Below are positions 9,659-19,466 of a DNA stretch of 64,000 bases, piece after piece. The DNA comes from Photobacterium aphoticum (GTDB lineage: Bacteria > Pseudomonadota > Gammaproteobacteria > Enterobacterales > Vibrionaceae). The notes beneath the pieces were generated by a model. The model worked only from the letters and a program-made list of their open reading frames with translations, was not told the DNA's origin and searched no databases. The stretch covers positions 1-64,000 of the forward strand of contig NZ_LDOV01000021.1 of the NCBI RefSeq assembly GCF_001029435.1. The letters are read 5' to 3'. A program made the translations under genes and the position numbers. The stretch's first letter is position 1. Every line of letters starts with the position of its first letter.

Positions 9659-9690
9659 AAATTTTATCGTCTTACCTTCGGAGGATAGCT

Positions 9691-11499
9691 GTGAAGACTA
9701 TTACCACAGATATCGCTGTAATCGGCGCTGGCGGTGCCGGCCTGCGTACTGCTATTGCGGCTGCAGAAGCAAACCCAGACTTGGAAATTGCACTGATTTC
9801 TAAAGTGTACCCAATGCGCTCACACACTGTAGCGGCAGAGGGTGGTTCCGCCGCTGTCATCAAGGATGAAGATAGCCTAGACAACCACTTCAACGATACC
9901 GTTGGCGGTGGTGACTGGCTATGTGAGCAGGACGTTGTCGAATATTTCGTAGAAAACGCAACACGTGAAATGACCCAGCTAGAACAGTGGGGTTGTCCAT
10001 GGAGCCGTAAAGAAAACGGTGAAGTGAACGTACGTCGTTTCGGCGGGATGAAAGTAGAGCGTACATGGTTTGCGGCGGATAAAACCGGCTTCCACATGCT
10101 ACACACTTTGTTCCAGACCTCTATCAAATACGAACAAATCAAACGCTTCGACGAGTACTTTGTAGTCGACTTGATCGTAGACAACGGTGAAGTACAAGGC
10201 CTTGTGGCTATCCACATGTCTGAAGGTGAGTTGGTATGCATTAAAGCTAAGTCTGTTGTACTTGCAACAGGCGGTGCAGGCCGTGTGTACAACTGTAACA
10301 CCAACGGCGGTATCGTAACGGGCGACGGTATGGCAATGGCATTCCGCCACGGCGTACCACTACGTGACATGGAATTTGTTCAGTACCACCCAACCGGTCT
10401 ACCTGGTACAGGTATCCTGATGACCGAAGGTTGTCGTGGTGAAGGCGGTATCATCGTTAACAAGAACGGCTACCGTTACCTGCAAGACTACGGCATGGGC
10501 CCAGAAACACCTGTTGGCCAGCCAAAGAACAAATATATGGAACTGGGTCCTCGTGACAAAGTGTCTCAGGCTTTCTGGCACGAGCTACAGAAAGGCAACA
10601 CCATCAAGCACCCACTGGGTGATGTGGTACACCTAGACCTACGTCACTTGGGTGAAGAATACCTGCACGAGCGTCTGCCGTTCATCTGTGAACTGGCGAA
10701 AGCGTACGTGAACGTGGATCCAGCGAAAGAGCCGATTCCAATTCGTCCAACCGTACACTACACCATGGGTGGTATCGAAACTGACAAGTTCAACGAAACC
10801 CGTATCAAGGGTCTGTTTGCTGTTGGTGAGTGTTCATCTGTCGGTCTGCACGGCGCAAACCGTCTAGGTTCTAACTCACTGGCTGAGCTTGTGGTATTCG
10901 GCCGTCAGGCAGGTGAAGGCGCAGCGAAACGTGCAGCAGAATTCCAAGGCTGGAACGACGCCGCAGTGGCTGAGCAGATGCAAGCGGTTCAAGACCGTAT
11001 TGATGCCCTACTGGCACAAGAAGGTAACGAAAACTGGGCTGATATCCGTACTGAAATGGGTCACACCATGGAAGCGGGTTGTGGTATCTACCGCCAGCAA
11101 GATCTGATGGAAGCAACAGTTGAGAAACTGACTGAACTGCGTAAGCGCTTCAAGAACATCAGCATCAAAGACAAAGGCAAAGTGTTCAACACTGACCTTC
11201 TGTACGCCATCGAAGTGGGTTACGGCCTAGAAGTGGCAGAAGCGATGGCACACTCTGCAATCAACCGTCGTGAATCTCGTGGTGCACACCAGCGTCTAGA
11301 CGAAGGCTGCACAGAGCGTGATGACGTGAACTTCCTGAAGCACACGTTGGCATTCTACAACGGTGACGATGCACCTCGCATTGAATACAGCGACGTGACC
11401 ATCACTAAATCTCAGCCTAAAGCCCGTCTGTACGGTGCAGCAGCTGAAGAAGCGGCAGCAAAAGAAGCCGCTGAGCAACAACAGAAGGAGCAGGCATAA
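9691..11499 (+). CDS. frdA: fumarate reductase flavoprotein subunit FrdA
   Basis: Catalytic subunit of membrane-bound quinol:fumarate reductase, which reduces fumarate to succinate as the end step of anaerobic respiration. It has 602 residues. The N-terminal FAD fold is [15 protein letters not shown]. The covalent-FAD histidine is His45 in SHTVAAEGG. The active-site segments [11 protein letters not shown] and VHYTMGGI follow, with [21 protein letters not shown] binding FAD. The C-terminal tail is Ala/Glu-rich. The start is GTG at 9691 behind a GGAGGA ribosome site. Its stop overlaps frdB (ATAATG). Confidence 0.98.
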   Translation: MKTITTDIAVIGAGGAGLRTAIAAAEANPDLEIALISKVYPMRSHTVAAEGGSAAVIKDEDSLDNHFNDTVGGGDWLCEQDVVEYFVENATREMTQLEQWGCPWSRKENGEVNVRRFGGMKVERTWFAADKTGFHMLHTLFQTSIKYEQIKRFDEYFVVDLIVDNGEVQGLVAIHMSEGELVCIKAKSVVLATGGAGRVYNCNTNGGIVTGDGMAMAFRHGVPLRDMEFVQYHPTGLPGTGILMTEGCRGEGGIIVNKNGYRYLQDYGMGPETPVGQPKNKYMELGPRDKVSQAFWHELQKGNTIKHPLGDVVHLDLRHLGEEYLHERLPFICELAKAYVNVDPAKEPIPIRPTVHYTMGGIETDKFNETRIKGLFAVGECSSVGLHGANRLGSNSLAELVVFGRQAGEGAAKRAAEFQGWNDAAVAEQMQAVQDRIDALLAQEGNENWADIRTEMGHTMEAGCGIYRQQDLMEATVEKLTELRKRFKNISIKDKGKVFNTDLLYAIEVGYGLEVAEAMAHSAINRRESRGAHQRLDEGCTERDDVNFLKHTLAFYNGDDAPRIEYSDVTITKSQPKARLYGAAAEEAAAKEAAEQQQKEQA

Positions 11500-12239
11500 T
11501 GTCAGACAATCGCATTCAGAAAGTAGAAATTCTGCGTTATGACCCAGCCAAAGACGCAAAACCGTACTTTGAAACTTTTGAAGTACCGTTTAACGAAACC
11601 ATGTCTGTGCTTGATGCACTGGGCTACATCAAAGACAACCTAGATAAAGATCTGGCTTACCGCTGGTCTTGCCGTATGGCAATCTGTGGTTCGTGCGGCA
11701 TGATGGTTAACAAGGTGCCAAAACTGGCTTGTAAGACCTTCCTGCGTGATTACCCGAACGGTCTGAAGATCGAAGCACTGTCTAACTTTGCTATCGAGAA
11801 AGACTTGATCGTTGACATGACACCGTTCATCGAGCGCCTAGAAGCGATCAAGCCGTACATCATCGGTAACGATCGTAAGCCTGAAGACGGTCCAAACAAC
11901 CAAACGCCAGCACAGATGGCGAAGTACAAGCAGTTCGCAGGTTGTATCAACTGTGGTCTGTGTTACGCCGCGTGTCCACAGTTCGGCCTGAACCCTGAGT
12001 TCATCGGTCCTGCTGCACTGACACTGGCACACCGCTACAACCTAGATAGCCGTGACAACGGTGCTGATGAGCGTATGAAGCTGATCAACGGTGAAAACGG
12101 TGCATGGGGCTGTACATTTGTAGGTTACTGTTCTGAAGTGTGTCCGAAGAGCGTAGATCCTGCAGCAGCAGTTAACCAAGGCAAAGTGGAATCGTCTAAA
12201 GATTTCGTTATTGCTATGCTGAAACCTCAGGAGGCATAA
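11499..12239 (+). CDS. frdB: fumarate reductase iron-sulfur subunit FrdB
   Basis: Carries electrons from menaquinol in the membrane to FrdA. The 246 residues hold three clusters. The [2Fe-2S] ligands are in [12 protein letters not shown] plus the downstream Cys of KLACKTF. The [4Fe-4S] ligands are in [14 protein letters not shown], and the third, [3Fe-4S]-type cluster is in [17 protein letters not shown]. The ATG overlaps the frdA stop by one base, so the two subunits are translationally coupled. Confidence 0.98.
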   Translation: MSDNRIQKVEILRYDPAKDAKPYFETFEVPFNETMSVLDALGYIKDNLDKDLAYRWSCRMAICGSCGMMVNKVPKLACKTFLRDYPNGLKIEALSNFAIEKDLIVDMTPFIERLEAIKPYIIGNDRKPEDGPNNQTPAQMAKYKQFAGCINCGLCYAACPQFGLNPEFIGPAALTLAHRYNLDSRDNGADERMKLINGENGAWGCTFVGYCSEVCPKSVDPAAAVNQGKVESSKDFVIAMLKPQEA

Positions 12240-12241
12240 GG

Positions 12242-12625
12242 ATGAGCAACCGTAAACCTTACGTTCGCGAAATGACTCGCACATGGTGGAAAGATCATCC
12301 TTTCTACCGCTTCTACATGGTGCGTGAAGCAACTGTACTGCCATTGATTTTCTTCACTATCTGTTTGACCTTCGGTCTTGGCAGCCTAGTGAAAGGCCCT
12401 GAAGCATGGGCAGGCTGGCTAGAGTTTATGGCCAACCCAGTTGTGATCATTCTGAACATTCTGGCATTGGCAGGTAGCCTGTTCCATGCACAGACATTCT
12501 TCAGCATGATGCCGCAAGTTATGCCTATCAAACTGAAAGGCAAAGCGGTTGATAAGAAAATCATCGTTCTTGCACAGTGGGCTGCTGTTGCTGCCATTTC
12601 ACTGTTCGTTCTAGTACTTGTTTAA
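12242..12625 (+). CDS. frdC: fumarate reductase membrane anchor FrdC
   Basis: One of two hydrophobic anchors that bind FrdAB to the inner membrane and form the menaquinol site. It has 127 residues and three transmembrane helices. The N-terminus [26 protein letters not shown] is typical of the family, including the conserved Arg/Trp cluster. It begins 2 bases after the frdB stop and is followed at once by frdD. Confidence 0.97.
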   Translation: MSNRKPYVREMTRTWWKDHPFYRFYMVREATVLPLIFFTICLTFGLGSLVKGPEAWAGWLEFMANPVVIILNILALAGSLFHAQTFFSMMPQVMPIKLKGKAVDKKIIVLAQWAAVAAISLFVLVLV

Positions 12626-12635
12626 GGAGAGCATT

Positions 12636-12998
12636 GTGGTCAATCTAAATCCTAAGCGTTCCGATGAACCAGTATGGTGGGGCCTGTTTGGTGCTGGCGG
12701 TACATGGTTTGCAATGCTAACCCCTGTGACTGTGCTAGTACTGGGTATCATGGTACCACTGGGCATGCTAGACGCTGACGCCATGAGCTACGAGCGTGTG
12801 TCTGGTTTCGTGACCAGCATCATCGGTGCCCTGTTCACTATCGCGACACTGGCGCTGCCAATGTGGCATGCGATGCACCGCCTACACCACGGTATGCACG
12901 ATCTGAAATTCCACACCGGTACAGCGGGCAAAGTGGCGTGTTACGCAACGGCCTTCTTGGTATCGGCACTGGCTGTGATCTTCGTATTCATGATCTAA
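12636..12998 (+). CDS. frdD: fumarate reductase membrane anchor FrdD
   Basis: Second membrane anchor, 120 residues with three helices. The N-terminal [18 protein letters not shown] and the helix with [17 protein letters not shown] contain the conserved residues near the quinol site. The start chosen is GTG at 12636, because AAGGAG ends 8 bases before it and the length then matches E. coli FrdD. A longer TTG-started frame from 12618 would overlap the frdC end. The operon ends at a strong terminator. Confidence 0.95.
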   Translation: MVNLNPKRSDEPVWWGLFGAGGTWFAMLTPVTVLVLGIMVPLGMLDADAMSYERVSGFVTSIIGALFTIATLALPMWHAMHRLHHGMHDLKFHTGTAGKVACYATAFLVSALAVIFVFMI

Positions 12999-13020
12999 TT
13001 GCCGGTTCCCCCAATAGAAA

Positions 13021-13048
13021 AGCACCGCTCAGCGCGGTGCTTTTTTTT
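13021..13048 (+). terminator. terminator of the frdABCD operon
   Basis: AGCACCGC (13021-13028), a five-base loop, GCGGTGCT (13034-13041), then a run of eight T. Confidence 0.93.
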
Positions 13049-13085
13049 GCCTGCCATTTAGCGTCGTTTCTGATCACCGAAAACG

Positions 13086-14474
13086 CTATTCGCCAGCGGT
13101 CAGTTTCTCTGTTTTTTCCACAATGCCCAGTGCGCCAAAGCCGGTGATCACATCCAAATTGGTGGTCAGCTTGCTGCCTTCCGTGCCGCCAAAGTAGTTC
13201 TTCGGCATCTCAATCTGGTAGTTCTTCAGGTTGCTGTACAGCGCGGTTGATACGTCACGATTGAGCTCCGCCAGGTACACATCCCGGTTCGCCCCATAAG
13301 CATCATATTTGGCTTTGAGGATCTCCGCCTCTGCCCGCCCCTTGGCCAGAATGGCTTTGGCTTCGTACTCTGCCGACAGCGCATTGGCTTTTTGGATGGC
13401 TAAGTTGGCCTCGGCGATGGCCAGCTCTTTTTCTTTATCGACTTGCGCAAGGCGCTTTTTCTTCTCAACTTCGACGATTTCACGCTCGGCGATCTGACGG
13501 GCGATCTCCACCTCTTTTTGCTGCGAGATAATCGCCAGCTCTTTGTTTCGCTGCGCATCCTGCACTTCACGGGTACGCTGAATCTCCTTACGTAACTGCT
13601 CGGTTTCCGCCTGGGCTTTGGAGGTTTCCTGCTCCTGAATGGCGCGAATACGATCCGCTACCAAACGCTTCTTGTCCGTGAGCAGCTTATCCAGCTGATT
13701 TTCCGGCACCGGATCGCCAATGGTCACCTGTGTCACTGCAATGCCGTACTGGCTCAGCGGGTTATCCTGACGAATCGGTTTACCCTGCCTATCCAACACC
13801 GGCACCGTCTTCCATACGAGCTGCTGGGTGCGTTGGAGCTGATTAGAGTTGGACTGATTCACCCCGACCGGCGCCAAATCGATTTGTTCCACTTCCACCT
13901 GGCGGCGCTCGGTCATGTAAATGCCGTCACGCAACTGATCGCCCAACTTGGATTTGAACTGGTTCAGACCGCCCTGAAAGAACTCTTCCCCGGTGTATTG
14001 GGTCGCGGTGATCACCGTGACGTTACGGGCGTTTTTCACCAGCAGCGCATCAATCAGGTTGCTGTTGTTACGAAATTCCTGATGCATCTTGATGATCGCG
14101 TCAGGATCCTGCGACAGCTTAAAGCGGAAGGTCACCGGGATCTCCCCGATATAGGTATCGGCAAAGCGTACCTGAATCGCTGGCAGGCGCTGATAGAAGT
14201 CCTCGCCGGTGGTATTACCGTATGAAACCGTGATCACCTGATCGTACTGGGTAATTTTCGACAGGAACGGCATACGAAAATGAATGCCCGGCTGATTAAA
14301 CACGTCCAAGTCGCCGGTCACGTTATTTTGATGCACATAGGTATAACCGGCATCGGTCATCAAAATAGACTGGTTGACCAAGCCACCGATGGCCGCCAAG
14401 CCTAAAATCCCGCCCACCAAGGGCAATGACACCCGCCGTTTCAGCGTCGTTTGTACTTCTGGCTTCATATCCAT
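13086..14474 (-). CDS. SPFH/prohibitin-domain membrane protein
   Basis: Inner-membrane scaffold-type protein, 462 residues. A short cytoplasmic N-terminus is followed by one transmembrane segment (VGGILGLAAIGGLVNQSIL, about 20-38). The SPFH domain begins at about YTYVHQNNVTGDLDVFNQPG. From about residue 260 to 380 there is a long charged coiled coil (KAQAETEQLRKEIQRTREVQ and similar), then a short Ala-rich tail. Family members form large oligomers and often modulate membrane proteases, but no FtsH or NfeD partner gene is adjacent, so the role is unassigned. Single gene, convergent with frdABCD. Confidence 0.85.
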   Translation of the reverse strand: MDMKPEVQTTLKRRVSLPLVGGILGLAAIGGLVNQSILMTDAGYTYVHQNNVTGDLDVFNQPGIHFRMPFLSKITQYDQVITVSYGNTTGEDFYQRLPAIQVRFADTYIGEIPVTFRFKLSQDPDAIIKMHQEFRNNSNLIDALLVKNARNVTVITATQYTGEEFFQGGLNQFKSKLGDQLRDGIYMTERRQVEVEQIDLAPVGVNQSNSNQLQRTQQLVWKTVPVLDRQGKPIRQDNPLSQYGIAVTQVTIGDPVPENQLDKLLTDKKRLVADRIRAIQEQETSKAQAETEQLRKEIQRTREVQDAQRNKELAIISQQKEVEIARQIAEREIVEVEKKKRLAQVDKEKELAIAEANLAIQKANALSAEYEAKAILAKGRAEAEILKAKYDAYGANRDVYLAELNRDVSTALYSNLKNYQIEMPKNYFGGTEGSKLTTNLDVITGFGALGIVEKTEKLTAGE

Positions 14475-14614
14475 ATTCTCACCATTGTTATTTGTCTTAT
14501 GACTGTCGTTATCTCGCCAACGAAGGGATAGGATAAAAAATTCTGTGCGGGATTTTCAGGGCATTTGGCCACAAGGCTGGGGAAATACTGAGTCACTCGA
14601 GAAAATGCGTGAAA

Positions 14615-14690
14615 CAGCGATGTAAGGGCCATATAACGGCGATATCAAGACCCGAAGCGTCAGATGGGAAGGAAAACGGCCCTATCGCTG
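14615..14690. repeat. imperfect inverted repeat in the SPFH-gene leader region
   Basis: CAGCGAT (14615-14621) with GGGCC (14626-14630) pairs with GGCCC (14678-14682) and ATCGCTG (14684-14690), interrupted by small bulges. It is the only structure found in the 295-bp spacer 14475-14769 apart from the efp terminator. The SPFH gene promoter must also lie in this spacer. Confidence 0.4.
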
Positions 14691-14725
14691 GCAATCCGCG
14701 CGGGCGGCCCCGTTTTGCAGGCAAC

Positions 14726-14752
14726 AAAAAAGGCCGCCTGAGCGACCTTTTT
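14726..14752 (-). terminator. terminator of efp
   Basis: On the minus strand AAAAAGGTCGCT pairs with GGCGGCCTTTTTT through one G-U wobble around a short loop, with a T-run, just after the efp stop codon. Confidence 0.8.
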
Positions 14753-14769
14753 CACAGCGAGAAGTAAAA

Positions 14770-15336
14770 TTACTTCACACGGCTCACGTATTCACCAGAG
14801 CGTGTATCAACTTTGATCACTTCGCCGATCTGGATGAACAGAGGAACACGTACTACAGCGCCTGTAGTCAGTGTTGCTGGCTTGCCGCCTGTACCTTGTG
14901 TATCGCCCTTCAGACCTGGATCCGTTTCAGTCACTTCCAGTTCAACGAAGTTTGGTGGAGTCACCGCAATTGGGTTACCGTTCCACAGTGTTAGCGTACA
15001 CGTGTTGTTTTCTACCAACCACTTCGCGTTGTCGCCAACTGCTTTAAGATCTGCAGCAATTTGCTCGAACGTTTCATTGTTCATGAAGTGGTAGAATTCA
15101 CCGTCGTTGTACAGGTAATCTAGATCAGTATCAATTACGTCCGCAGCTTCAACCGTTTCACCCGATTTGAAAGTCTTCTCAAGAACCTTGCCAGAAAGCA
15201 GCTTACGGATACGAACACGGTTGAACGCCTGGCCTTTACCTGGCTTAACAAATTCGTTTTCGATAATGACACATGGTTCATTATCTAGCATAATTTTCAT
15301 TCCGCCGCGGAATTCATTGGTGCTGAAAGACGCCAT
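14770..15336 (-). CDS. efp: translation elongation factor P
   Basis: Rescues ribosomes stalled at polyproline stretches. The 188 residues form three beta-barrel domains of normal length. Lys34 in KPGKGQAF, at the tip of domain 1, is the residue beta-lysylated by EpmA and EpmB. The domain 3 signature region ([22 protein letters not shown]) is intact. It is divergent from epmB with only about 33 bp between start codons, so the two share a control region. epmA is also in the window. Confidence 0.98.
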   Translation of the reverse strand: MASFSTNEFRGGMKIMLDNEPCVIIENEFVKPGKGQAFNRVRIRKLLSGKVLEKTFKSGETVEAADVIDTDLDYLYNDGEFYHFMNNETFEQIAADLKAVGDNAKWLVENNTCTLTLWNGNPIAVTPPNFVELEVTETDPGLKGDTQGTGGKPATLTTGAVVRVPLFIQIGEVIKVDTRSGEYVSRVK

Positions 15337-15369
15337 TTTTATCCTCTTAACATCTTCGAGTTGTATTTA

Positions 15370-16392
15370 ATGCCGCACATCATAACCCGAAACGCACCAA
15401 CTGTTGAGCAAAAGTGGCTTAATGAGCTTGCGAATGCCATCTCTGATCCGATCCAGCTCCTAAATCACCTGCAAATTGATCCTTCTCCGTGGGCAGAAGG
15501 GTTGGCGGCTCGCAAATTATTTGCGCTGCGTGTGCCTATGAGCTTTGTCGATAGAATGGAAGTTGGCAACCCTTATGATCCGTTACTGCGACAGGTGCTG
15601 CCTCTGGCGGAGGAATTCGAGGTCCATGACGGCTATTCCGAGGATCCACTGGAAGAGCAAGACAACGCCATCCCGGGCCTGCTGCACAAATACCACAACC
15701 GCGTGCTGATGATTGTCAAAGGCGGCTGTGCGGTGAATTGCCGCTACTGTTTCCGTCGCCATTTCCCCTATCAGGATAACCAGGGTGGCAAGCGTAACTG
15801 GCAAATCGCGCTGGATTACATCGCCAGCCAGCCGCAGGTAAACGAAGTGATCCTCTCCGGCGGTGACCCGCTGATGGCCAAAGACAGCGAACTGGCGTGG
15901 CTGTTGGACGGGATTGCGGCCATTCCACACGTTAAACGTCTGCGTATTCACTCTCGCCTGCCGGTGGTGATGCCAGCCCGCATTACTGACACCTTGTGCC
16001 AGCTGCTGCAGGAAAGCCGTCTGAGCACCGTGCTGGTGACCCATATCAACCATACCAATGAGATTGATGACAGCCTGCGCAGCGCCATGCAGCGCCTGAA
16101 ACAGGCCGGTGTCACCCTGCTGAACCAAGGCGTGCTGCTCAAAGGCGTGAACGATAACGTACCGGCCCTGATTGCCTTAAGCGAAAGCCTGTTTGAAGCG
16201 GGCATTTTGCCCTATTACCTGCACGTGTTAGACCGTGTTCAGGGCGCCGCCCACTTCATGGTGGATGACACCACAGCCCGTCAGTTAATGGCAGGCTTGA
16301 TGGAGAGTGTATCTGGCTACATGGTGCCGCGTCTGACCCGTGAAATCGGTGGTCGACGCAGTAAAACCCCGCTGGATCTGCACTTAGAATAA
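15370..16392 (+). CDS. epmB: EF-P beta-lysylation protein EpmB (lysine 2,3-aminomutase)
   Basis: A radical-SAM, PLP-dependent enzyme that turns L-lysine into (R)-beta-lysine for EpmA. It has 340 residues. The radical-SAM cluster CAVNCRYC (Cys120, 124, 127) is followed by FRRHFPY, the EVILSGGDPLM motif, and a C-terminal end that carries the PLP-binding lysine (GGRRSKTPLDLHLE). Start taken as ATG 15370 (MPHIITRN); an in-frame TTG lies 9 bases upstream. It lacks the zinc-binding tail of clostridial aminomutases, as is usual for EpmB. Confidence 0.96.
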   Translation: MPHIITRNAPTVEQKWLNELANAISDPIQLLNHLQIDPSPWAEGLAARKLFALRVPMSFVDRMEVGNPYDPLLRQVLPLAEEFEVHDGYSEDPLEEQDNAIPGLLHKYHNRVLMIVKGGCAVNCRYCFRRHFPYQDNQGGKRNWQIALDYIASQPQVNEVILSGGDPLMAKDSELAWLLDGIAAIPHVKRLRIHSRLPVVMPARITDTLCQLLQESRLSTVLVTHINHTNEIDDSLRSAMQRLKQAGVTLLNQGVLLKGVNDNVPALIALSESLFEAGILPYYLHVLDRVQGAAHFMVDDTTARQLMAGLMESVSGYMVPRLTREIGGRRSKTPLDLHLE

Positions 16393-16640
16393 CGGCTTGT
16401 CCGTTCATCCGTTCATCCGTTCACCAAAGACGCGATAAAACTGGCGCACCGGCCATTCAATGGCGTGTGCCGGTATATCGTGCTCGCTCCACCTCATTTA
16501 GCCCCCTCTGCCCCTCTTATCTTCTCCTCTGTGCCTTGTGTATTGCCTGTTATGGCGCTTTTTATCGTCATTTCGAGGCGTATTCTCTTGATGCTCCATT
16601 AACGTAGCAAGATCAACGGAGCAAGATCACCGCTTAAGAA
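16393..16640. other. spacer after epmB
   Basis: No gene is seen. Three tandem copies of an 8-base unit (CCGTTCAT) occur at about 16402-16425. A long imperfect hairpin, with CACCGGCCAT near 16448 against ATGGCGTGTGCCGGT, follows and could end epmB transcription, though no T-run is present. From 16641 the dispersed repeat family begins. Confidence 0.4.
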
Positions 16641-16770
16641 TGTACAGCAAAATACAAAAATAACACCTTTTACCTGCACAAAATCAACACTTTGAAGGGA
16701 GCTGTACACTACCAACCTAAGTGACTGTTTTTAAATGAATTTACCACGTACAGCTTTTTGAGCTTTTTTC
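16641..16770 (+). repeat. dispersed intergenic repeat, copy 1
   Basis: It starts with TGTACAGC (16641-16648), contains ACACCTTTTACCTGCACA, then GCTGTACA (16701-16708, reverse complement of the first block). Next comes CCTAAGTGACTGTTTTTAAA (about 16716-16735), ending with GTACAGCTTTTTGAGC plus a T-run (16748-16769). The same blocks in the same order recur at 18911-19045 and, in weaker form, at 19689-19822. No coding capacity. Confidence 0.6.
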
Positions 16771-16949
16771 CGAATGAGCTATCAGTGGCTTTTTACCCTC
16801 TGTTTTCAAGCAGCATTAGACTACCAACAGGCGAAATACTTCTCTCTCAGTTTTCTCTCCATTATTGAAAACGTGTAAATGAACAGCTTTTTAGTCTGTA
16901 AACAGCAAAAAGTAGTACGCGTTTTTACATTTATAAAAACCCGCAATAA

Positions 16950-17010
16950 ACACACCTAACCCATTGATTTATAAAATCAAAATAAATGTGCAGCTTTTTG
17001 CGCTTTTTTC
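16950..17010 (+). repeat. dispersed intergenic repeat, copy 2 (3' part)
   Basis: Only the right half is clear: CACCTAACCCATTGATTTAT, then ATGTGCAGCTTTTTGCGC and TTTTTTC (to 17010). A partial extra motif, GAACAGCTTTTTAG, sits upstream at about 16878. The repeat lies in the rimK upstream region, 230 bp before its start. An 87-codon frame that crosses it looks accidental. Confidence 0.55.
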
Positions 17011-17240
17011 TCGTAAAGCCTATTGCAACCCAGTGGGTAATCATGGGATAAATAGTGTGCAATTTACCCCTATAGACATGAAATATTCTTATCGGGGCAA
17101 TAAAAAAAGATCATGCTGCAAACGCTCGCTTTTTAAACCAAGGAAGCGCATAGTCGCGCTCCACTCTGCTTATATAAGTGAAGACAGCCAAACTTCACGG
17201 CATGCAGCTTCACTGAATAATCATTAGAACGAGTAACGCA

Positions 17241-18149
17241 ATGAAAATTGGCATTCTCTCCCAGAACGAAAACCTATACTCCACCCGTCGTCTACGTGAA
17301 GCGATTGAAGCACGTGGTCACGAAGCTGTGATCATCAACGCATTGCGTTGTTACATGAATATCAACTCGGTAAAACCATCGATCCATTTCGAAGGACAGG
17401 ATTTAGTCGGCTTTGATGCCATTATTCCTCGTATCGGTGCTGATATTACGTTTTACGGCTGTTCGGTACTTCGTCAGTTTGAAATGATGGACGTGTTTTC
17501 GGTCAACCAGTCGATTGCTATCACTCGTTCACGTGACAAGCTACGCTCACTGCAGCTACTGAGCCGTAAAGGCGTCGGTATGCCTATCACCGGTTTTGCT
17601 AGCAAGCCTGATGATGTGCCCGATCTGATCAAAATGGTCGGCGGTGCACCACTGGTAATCAAGTTGCTAGAAGGGACACAAGGTATCGGTGTGGTACTGG
17701 CTGAAACCCAAAAAGCCGCAGAGAGTGTGATTGAAGCGTTCATGGGTCTGAAAGCAAACATCATGGTGCAAGAGTTCATTGAAGAAGCGGGCGGCGCAGA
17801 CATTCGCTGTTTCGTGATCGGCGATAAAGTGATTGCCGCAATGAAACGCCAAGGTGCAGAGGGTGAATTCCGCTCTAACCTACACCGTGGTGGCAGCGCA
17901 TCATTGATCCGCATTACGCCAGAAGAACGTAAAACCGCGATTGCAGCAGCAAAAGCCATGGGCCTCAGTGTGGCCGGCGTTGACTTGCTGCGTTCAAACC
18001 GTGGTCCACTGGTGATGGAAGTGAACTCTTCACCAGGTCTGGAAGGCATCGAAGGTGCCACAGGCAAAGACATTGCCGGTATGATCGTGGAATACATCGA
18101 GAAGAACGTGGGTAAAGCCGCGAACCGTCGTCGTAACGATCAGCAGTAA
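17241..18149 (+). CDS. rimK: ribosomal protein S6--L-glutamate ligase RimK
   Basis: An ATP-grasp ligase that adds glutamate residues to the C-terminus of ribosomal protein S6. The 302-residue length is normal. The N-terminal pre-ATP-grasp domain begins [18 protein letters not shown]. The central ATP-grasp fold shows [19 protein letters not shown] and [19 protein letters not shown]. The metal-binding end is [18 protein letters not shown]. It is monocistronic, ending in a terminator. The long AT-rich, repeat-bearing spacer upstream must hold its promoter; a TATATAAG stretch near 17170 is a possible -10. Confidence 0.96.
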   Translation: MKIGILSQNENLYSTRRLREAIEARGHEAVIINALRCYMNINSVKPSIHFEGQDLVGFDAIIPRIGADITFYGCSVLRQFEMMDVFSVNQSIAITRSRDKLRSLQLLSRKGVGMPITGFASKPDDVPDLIKMVGGAPLVIKLLEGTQGIGVVLAETQKAAESVIEAFMGLKANIMVQEFIEEAGGADIRCFVIGDKVIAAMKRQGAEGEFRSNLHRGGSASLIRITPEERKTAIAAAKAMGLSVAGVDLLRSNRGPLVMEVNSSPGLEGIEGATGKDIAGMIVEYIEKNVGKAANRRRNDQQ

Positions 18150-18177
18150 GCCTCGCGCTGACACCTCATCCCCAAAA

Positions 18178-18201
18178 AGCAGCCTACGGGCTGCTTTTTT
18201 T
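18178..18201 (+). terminator. terminator of rimK
   Basis: AGCAGCC (18178-18184), four-base loop, GGCTGCT (18189-18195), then a T-run. Confidence 0.9.
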
Positions 18202-18233
18202 ATTTCTACGTACAAATGAAGGAGCAATACCCT

Positions 18234-18758
18234 GTGATACTGCCAGAGATCACCCCTTTTACCTGGCCTGCGATTTTACAATGTGCCATTTGTGGCGCCG
18301 TGATCGGTCTTGAGCGTCAACTTCGCGGTAAGCCCGTCGGCATTCGCACATCCACCCTGATCATTCTTGGCACCTACTTTTTCATTACCTTGGGTGAAAC
18401 CCTGTCAGCCAACAATGCCGATATTTCTCGCGTGATGGCACAAGTGATCACCGGTATCGGCTTTCTCGGCGCCGGTGTCATGATGACCCGTGATGGCCAA
18501 ATTCACGGTGTGACGTCAGCTGCTGTTGTGTGGATGCTGGCCGCGCTGGGGATCACCATCGGGTTGGGCTACGGCCAAAGCGCGATGATTGTCACCGGGT
18601 TAATCGTCTCGATCTTGTTTGGGGTCGATAAACTGGAAAACAGCGTCCGCTTTTTGCGCCACGGTGTCCACGCCCACCTGTCTGATCGCCGCCAGCGTCA
18701 TCAGAAAAAGCCAGCCAAAGCGACAACCGCCAAGCACGGCAGCGATAACGTCAGTTAA
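18234..18758 (+). CDS. MgtC/SapB-family membrane protein
   Basis: A 174-residue inner-membrane protein with about four hydrophobic segments and the MgtC family core GAVIGLERQLRGKPVGIRTS followed by GIGFLGAGVMM and VTSAAVVWMLAALGITIG. MgtC relatives influence Mg2+ homeostasis and membrane potential, but this short form lacks the C-terminal ACT-like domain of virulence MgtC, so the exact role is unknown. The start taken is GTG 18234, nine bases after AAGGAG. An in-frame ATG at 18216 overlaps that ribosome site and seems less likely. Confidence 0.85.
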   Translation: MILPEITPFTWPAILQCAICGAVIGLERQLRGKPVGIRTSTLIILGTYFFITLGETLSANNADISRVMAQVITGIGFLGAGVMMTRDGQIHGVTSAAVVWMLAALGITIGLGYGQSAMIVTGLIVSILFGVDKLENSVRFLRHGVHAHLSDRRQRHQKKPAKATTAKHGSDNVS

Positions 18759-18910
18759 TCCCGCTTTTCTTCTCTTTTACGGGTACAGGGTATTCGCTCT
18801 GTGCCCTTTTTTATTCTCTGCGTCCCTCAATGCCTTCCAAAAAACGTCCGCCTCCTGACATTTCGCACAGATCACAGCCTTTATTCACGACAGAGAGGCA
18901 CATCATCACA
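18759..18910. other. start of the 1.2-kb gene-free spacer
   Basis: From 18759 to 19896 no convincing gene is present. The first 150 bp show nothing specific apart from a weak inverted GGGTACAGGG/GTGCCCTTTTTT segment (about 18780-18812) that could end the MgtC-like transcript. The rest is occupied by repeats listed separately. Confidence 0.4.
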
Positions 18911-19045
18911 TGCGTACAGCAAATGGTAGATATACCACCTTTTACCTGTACATATTTCACCGCTGCACTTCACCACCAACCGTTTACACGTAAGTGATTG
19001 ATTTAAAAGACAATAAAATATGTGCAGCTTTTTGTGCTTTCTACA
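18911..19045 (+). repeat. dispersed intergenic repeat, copy 3
   Basis: Blocks in order: GCGTACAGCAAA (about 18912), ACCACCTTTTACCTGTACA (18935-18953), CACCAACC (18972-18979), GTAAGTGATTGATTTAAAAG (about 18990-19009) and TATGTGCAGCTTTTTGTGC (19019-19037). This is the closest relative of copy 1 and defines the full-length unit of about 130 bp. Confidence 0.6.
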
Positions 19046-19215
19046 CAAGGAACATCTAACACCAAAAAGTCATCAAAAAGGCATCAGAAGACAAGATTTT
19101 CGGCTCTCAATCACCGTTGAAAACACCCGCCACCCGTACTTGTTCAGCCTTTTAAGCGAAAAACAGCGAATTGCTGAGCACTTTATTTACCATGGCAACC
19201 TATTTGAAATAAAAT

Positions 19216-19274
19216 TCATAAGCTATTGTTTTTAAATGCATTAAATAAGTGTGCAGCTCTTTTGGCTTTTTCCG
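19216..19274 (+). repeat. dispersed intergenic repeat, copy 4 (3' part)
   Basis: AGCTATTGTTTTTAAATGCA (19221-19240), then AAGTGTGCAGCTCTTTTGGC and TTTTTCC (to 19273) correspond to the right half of the family. It ends 67 bp before the 14-bp tandem array. Confidence 0.5.
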
Positions 19275-19295
19275 TGGCGAACTGATACATGACTT

Positions 19296-19348
19296 TAAGT
19301 AACATAGAAGGCCAAGTGAATGAAGTATTTAGCCTGCCATGTTACTTA
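19296..19348. repeat. 10-bp inverted repeat bordering the tandem array
   Basis: TAAGTAACAT (19296-19305) is the exact reverse complement of ATGTTACTTA (19339-19348), whose last eight bases are the first bases of the tandem array. The array unit therefore has one inverted partner just upstream. Confidence 0.4.
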
Positions 19349-19466
19349 TACTGAGTTACTTATACTGAGTTACTTATACTGAGTTACTTATACTGAGTTA
19401 CTTATACTGAGTTACTTATACTGAGTTACTTTTGCGGCGTTACTTTTACTGCGTTGCTTATACAGG
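19341..19466 (+). repeat. 14-bp tandem repeat array, nine units
   Basis: Six perfect head-to-tail copies of GTTACTTATACTGA (19341-19424) are followed by three degenerate copies (19425-19466). There are no spacers between units, so it is a minisatellite-like array and not CRISPR. Copy number is likely to vary between strains. Confidence 0.9.

Noticed and set aside
16964..17227. 87-codon frame upstream of rimK
   Set aside because: Runs through a dispersed repeat copy, has no ribosome site and no recognisable domain.
19341..19466. CRISPR array
   Set aside because: Units of 14 bp are directly joined with no spacers and no cas genes are near.
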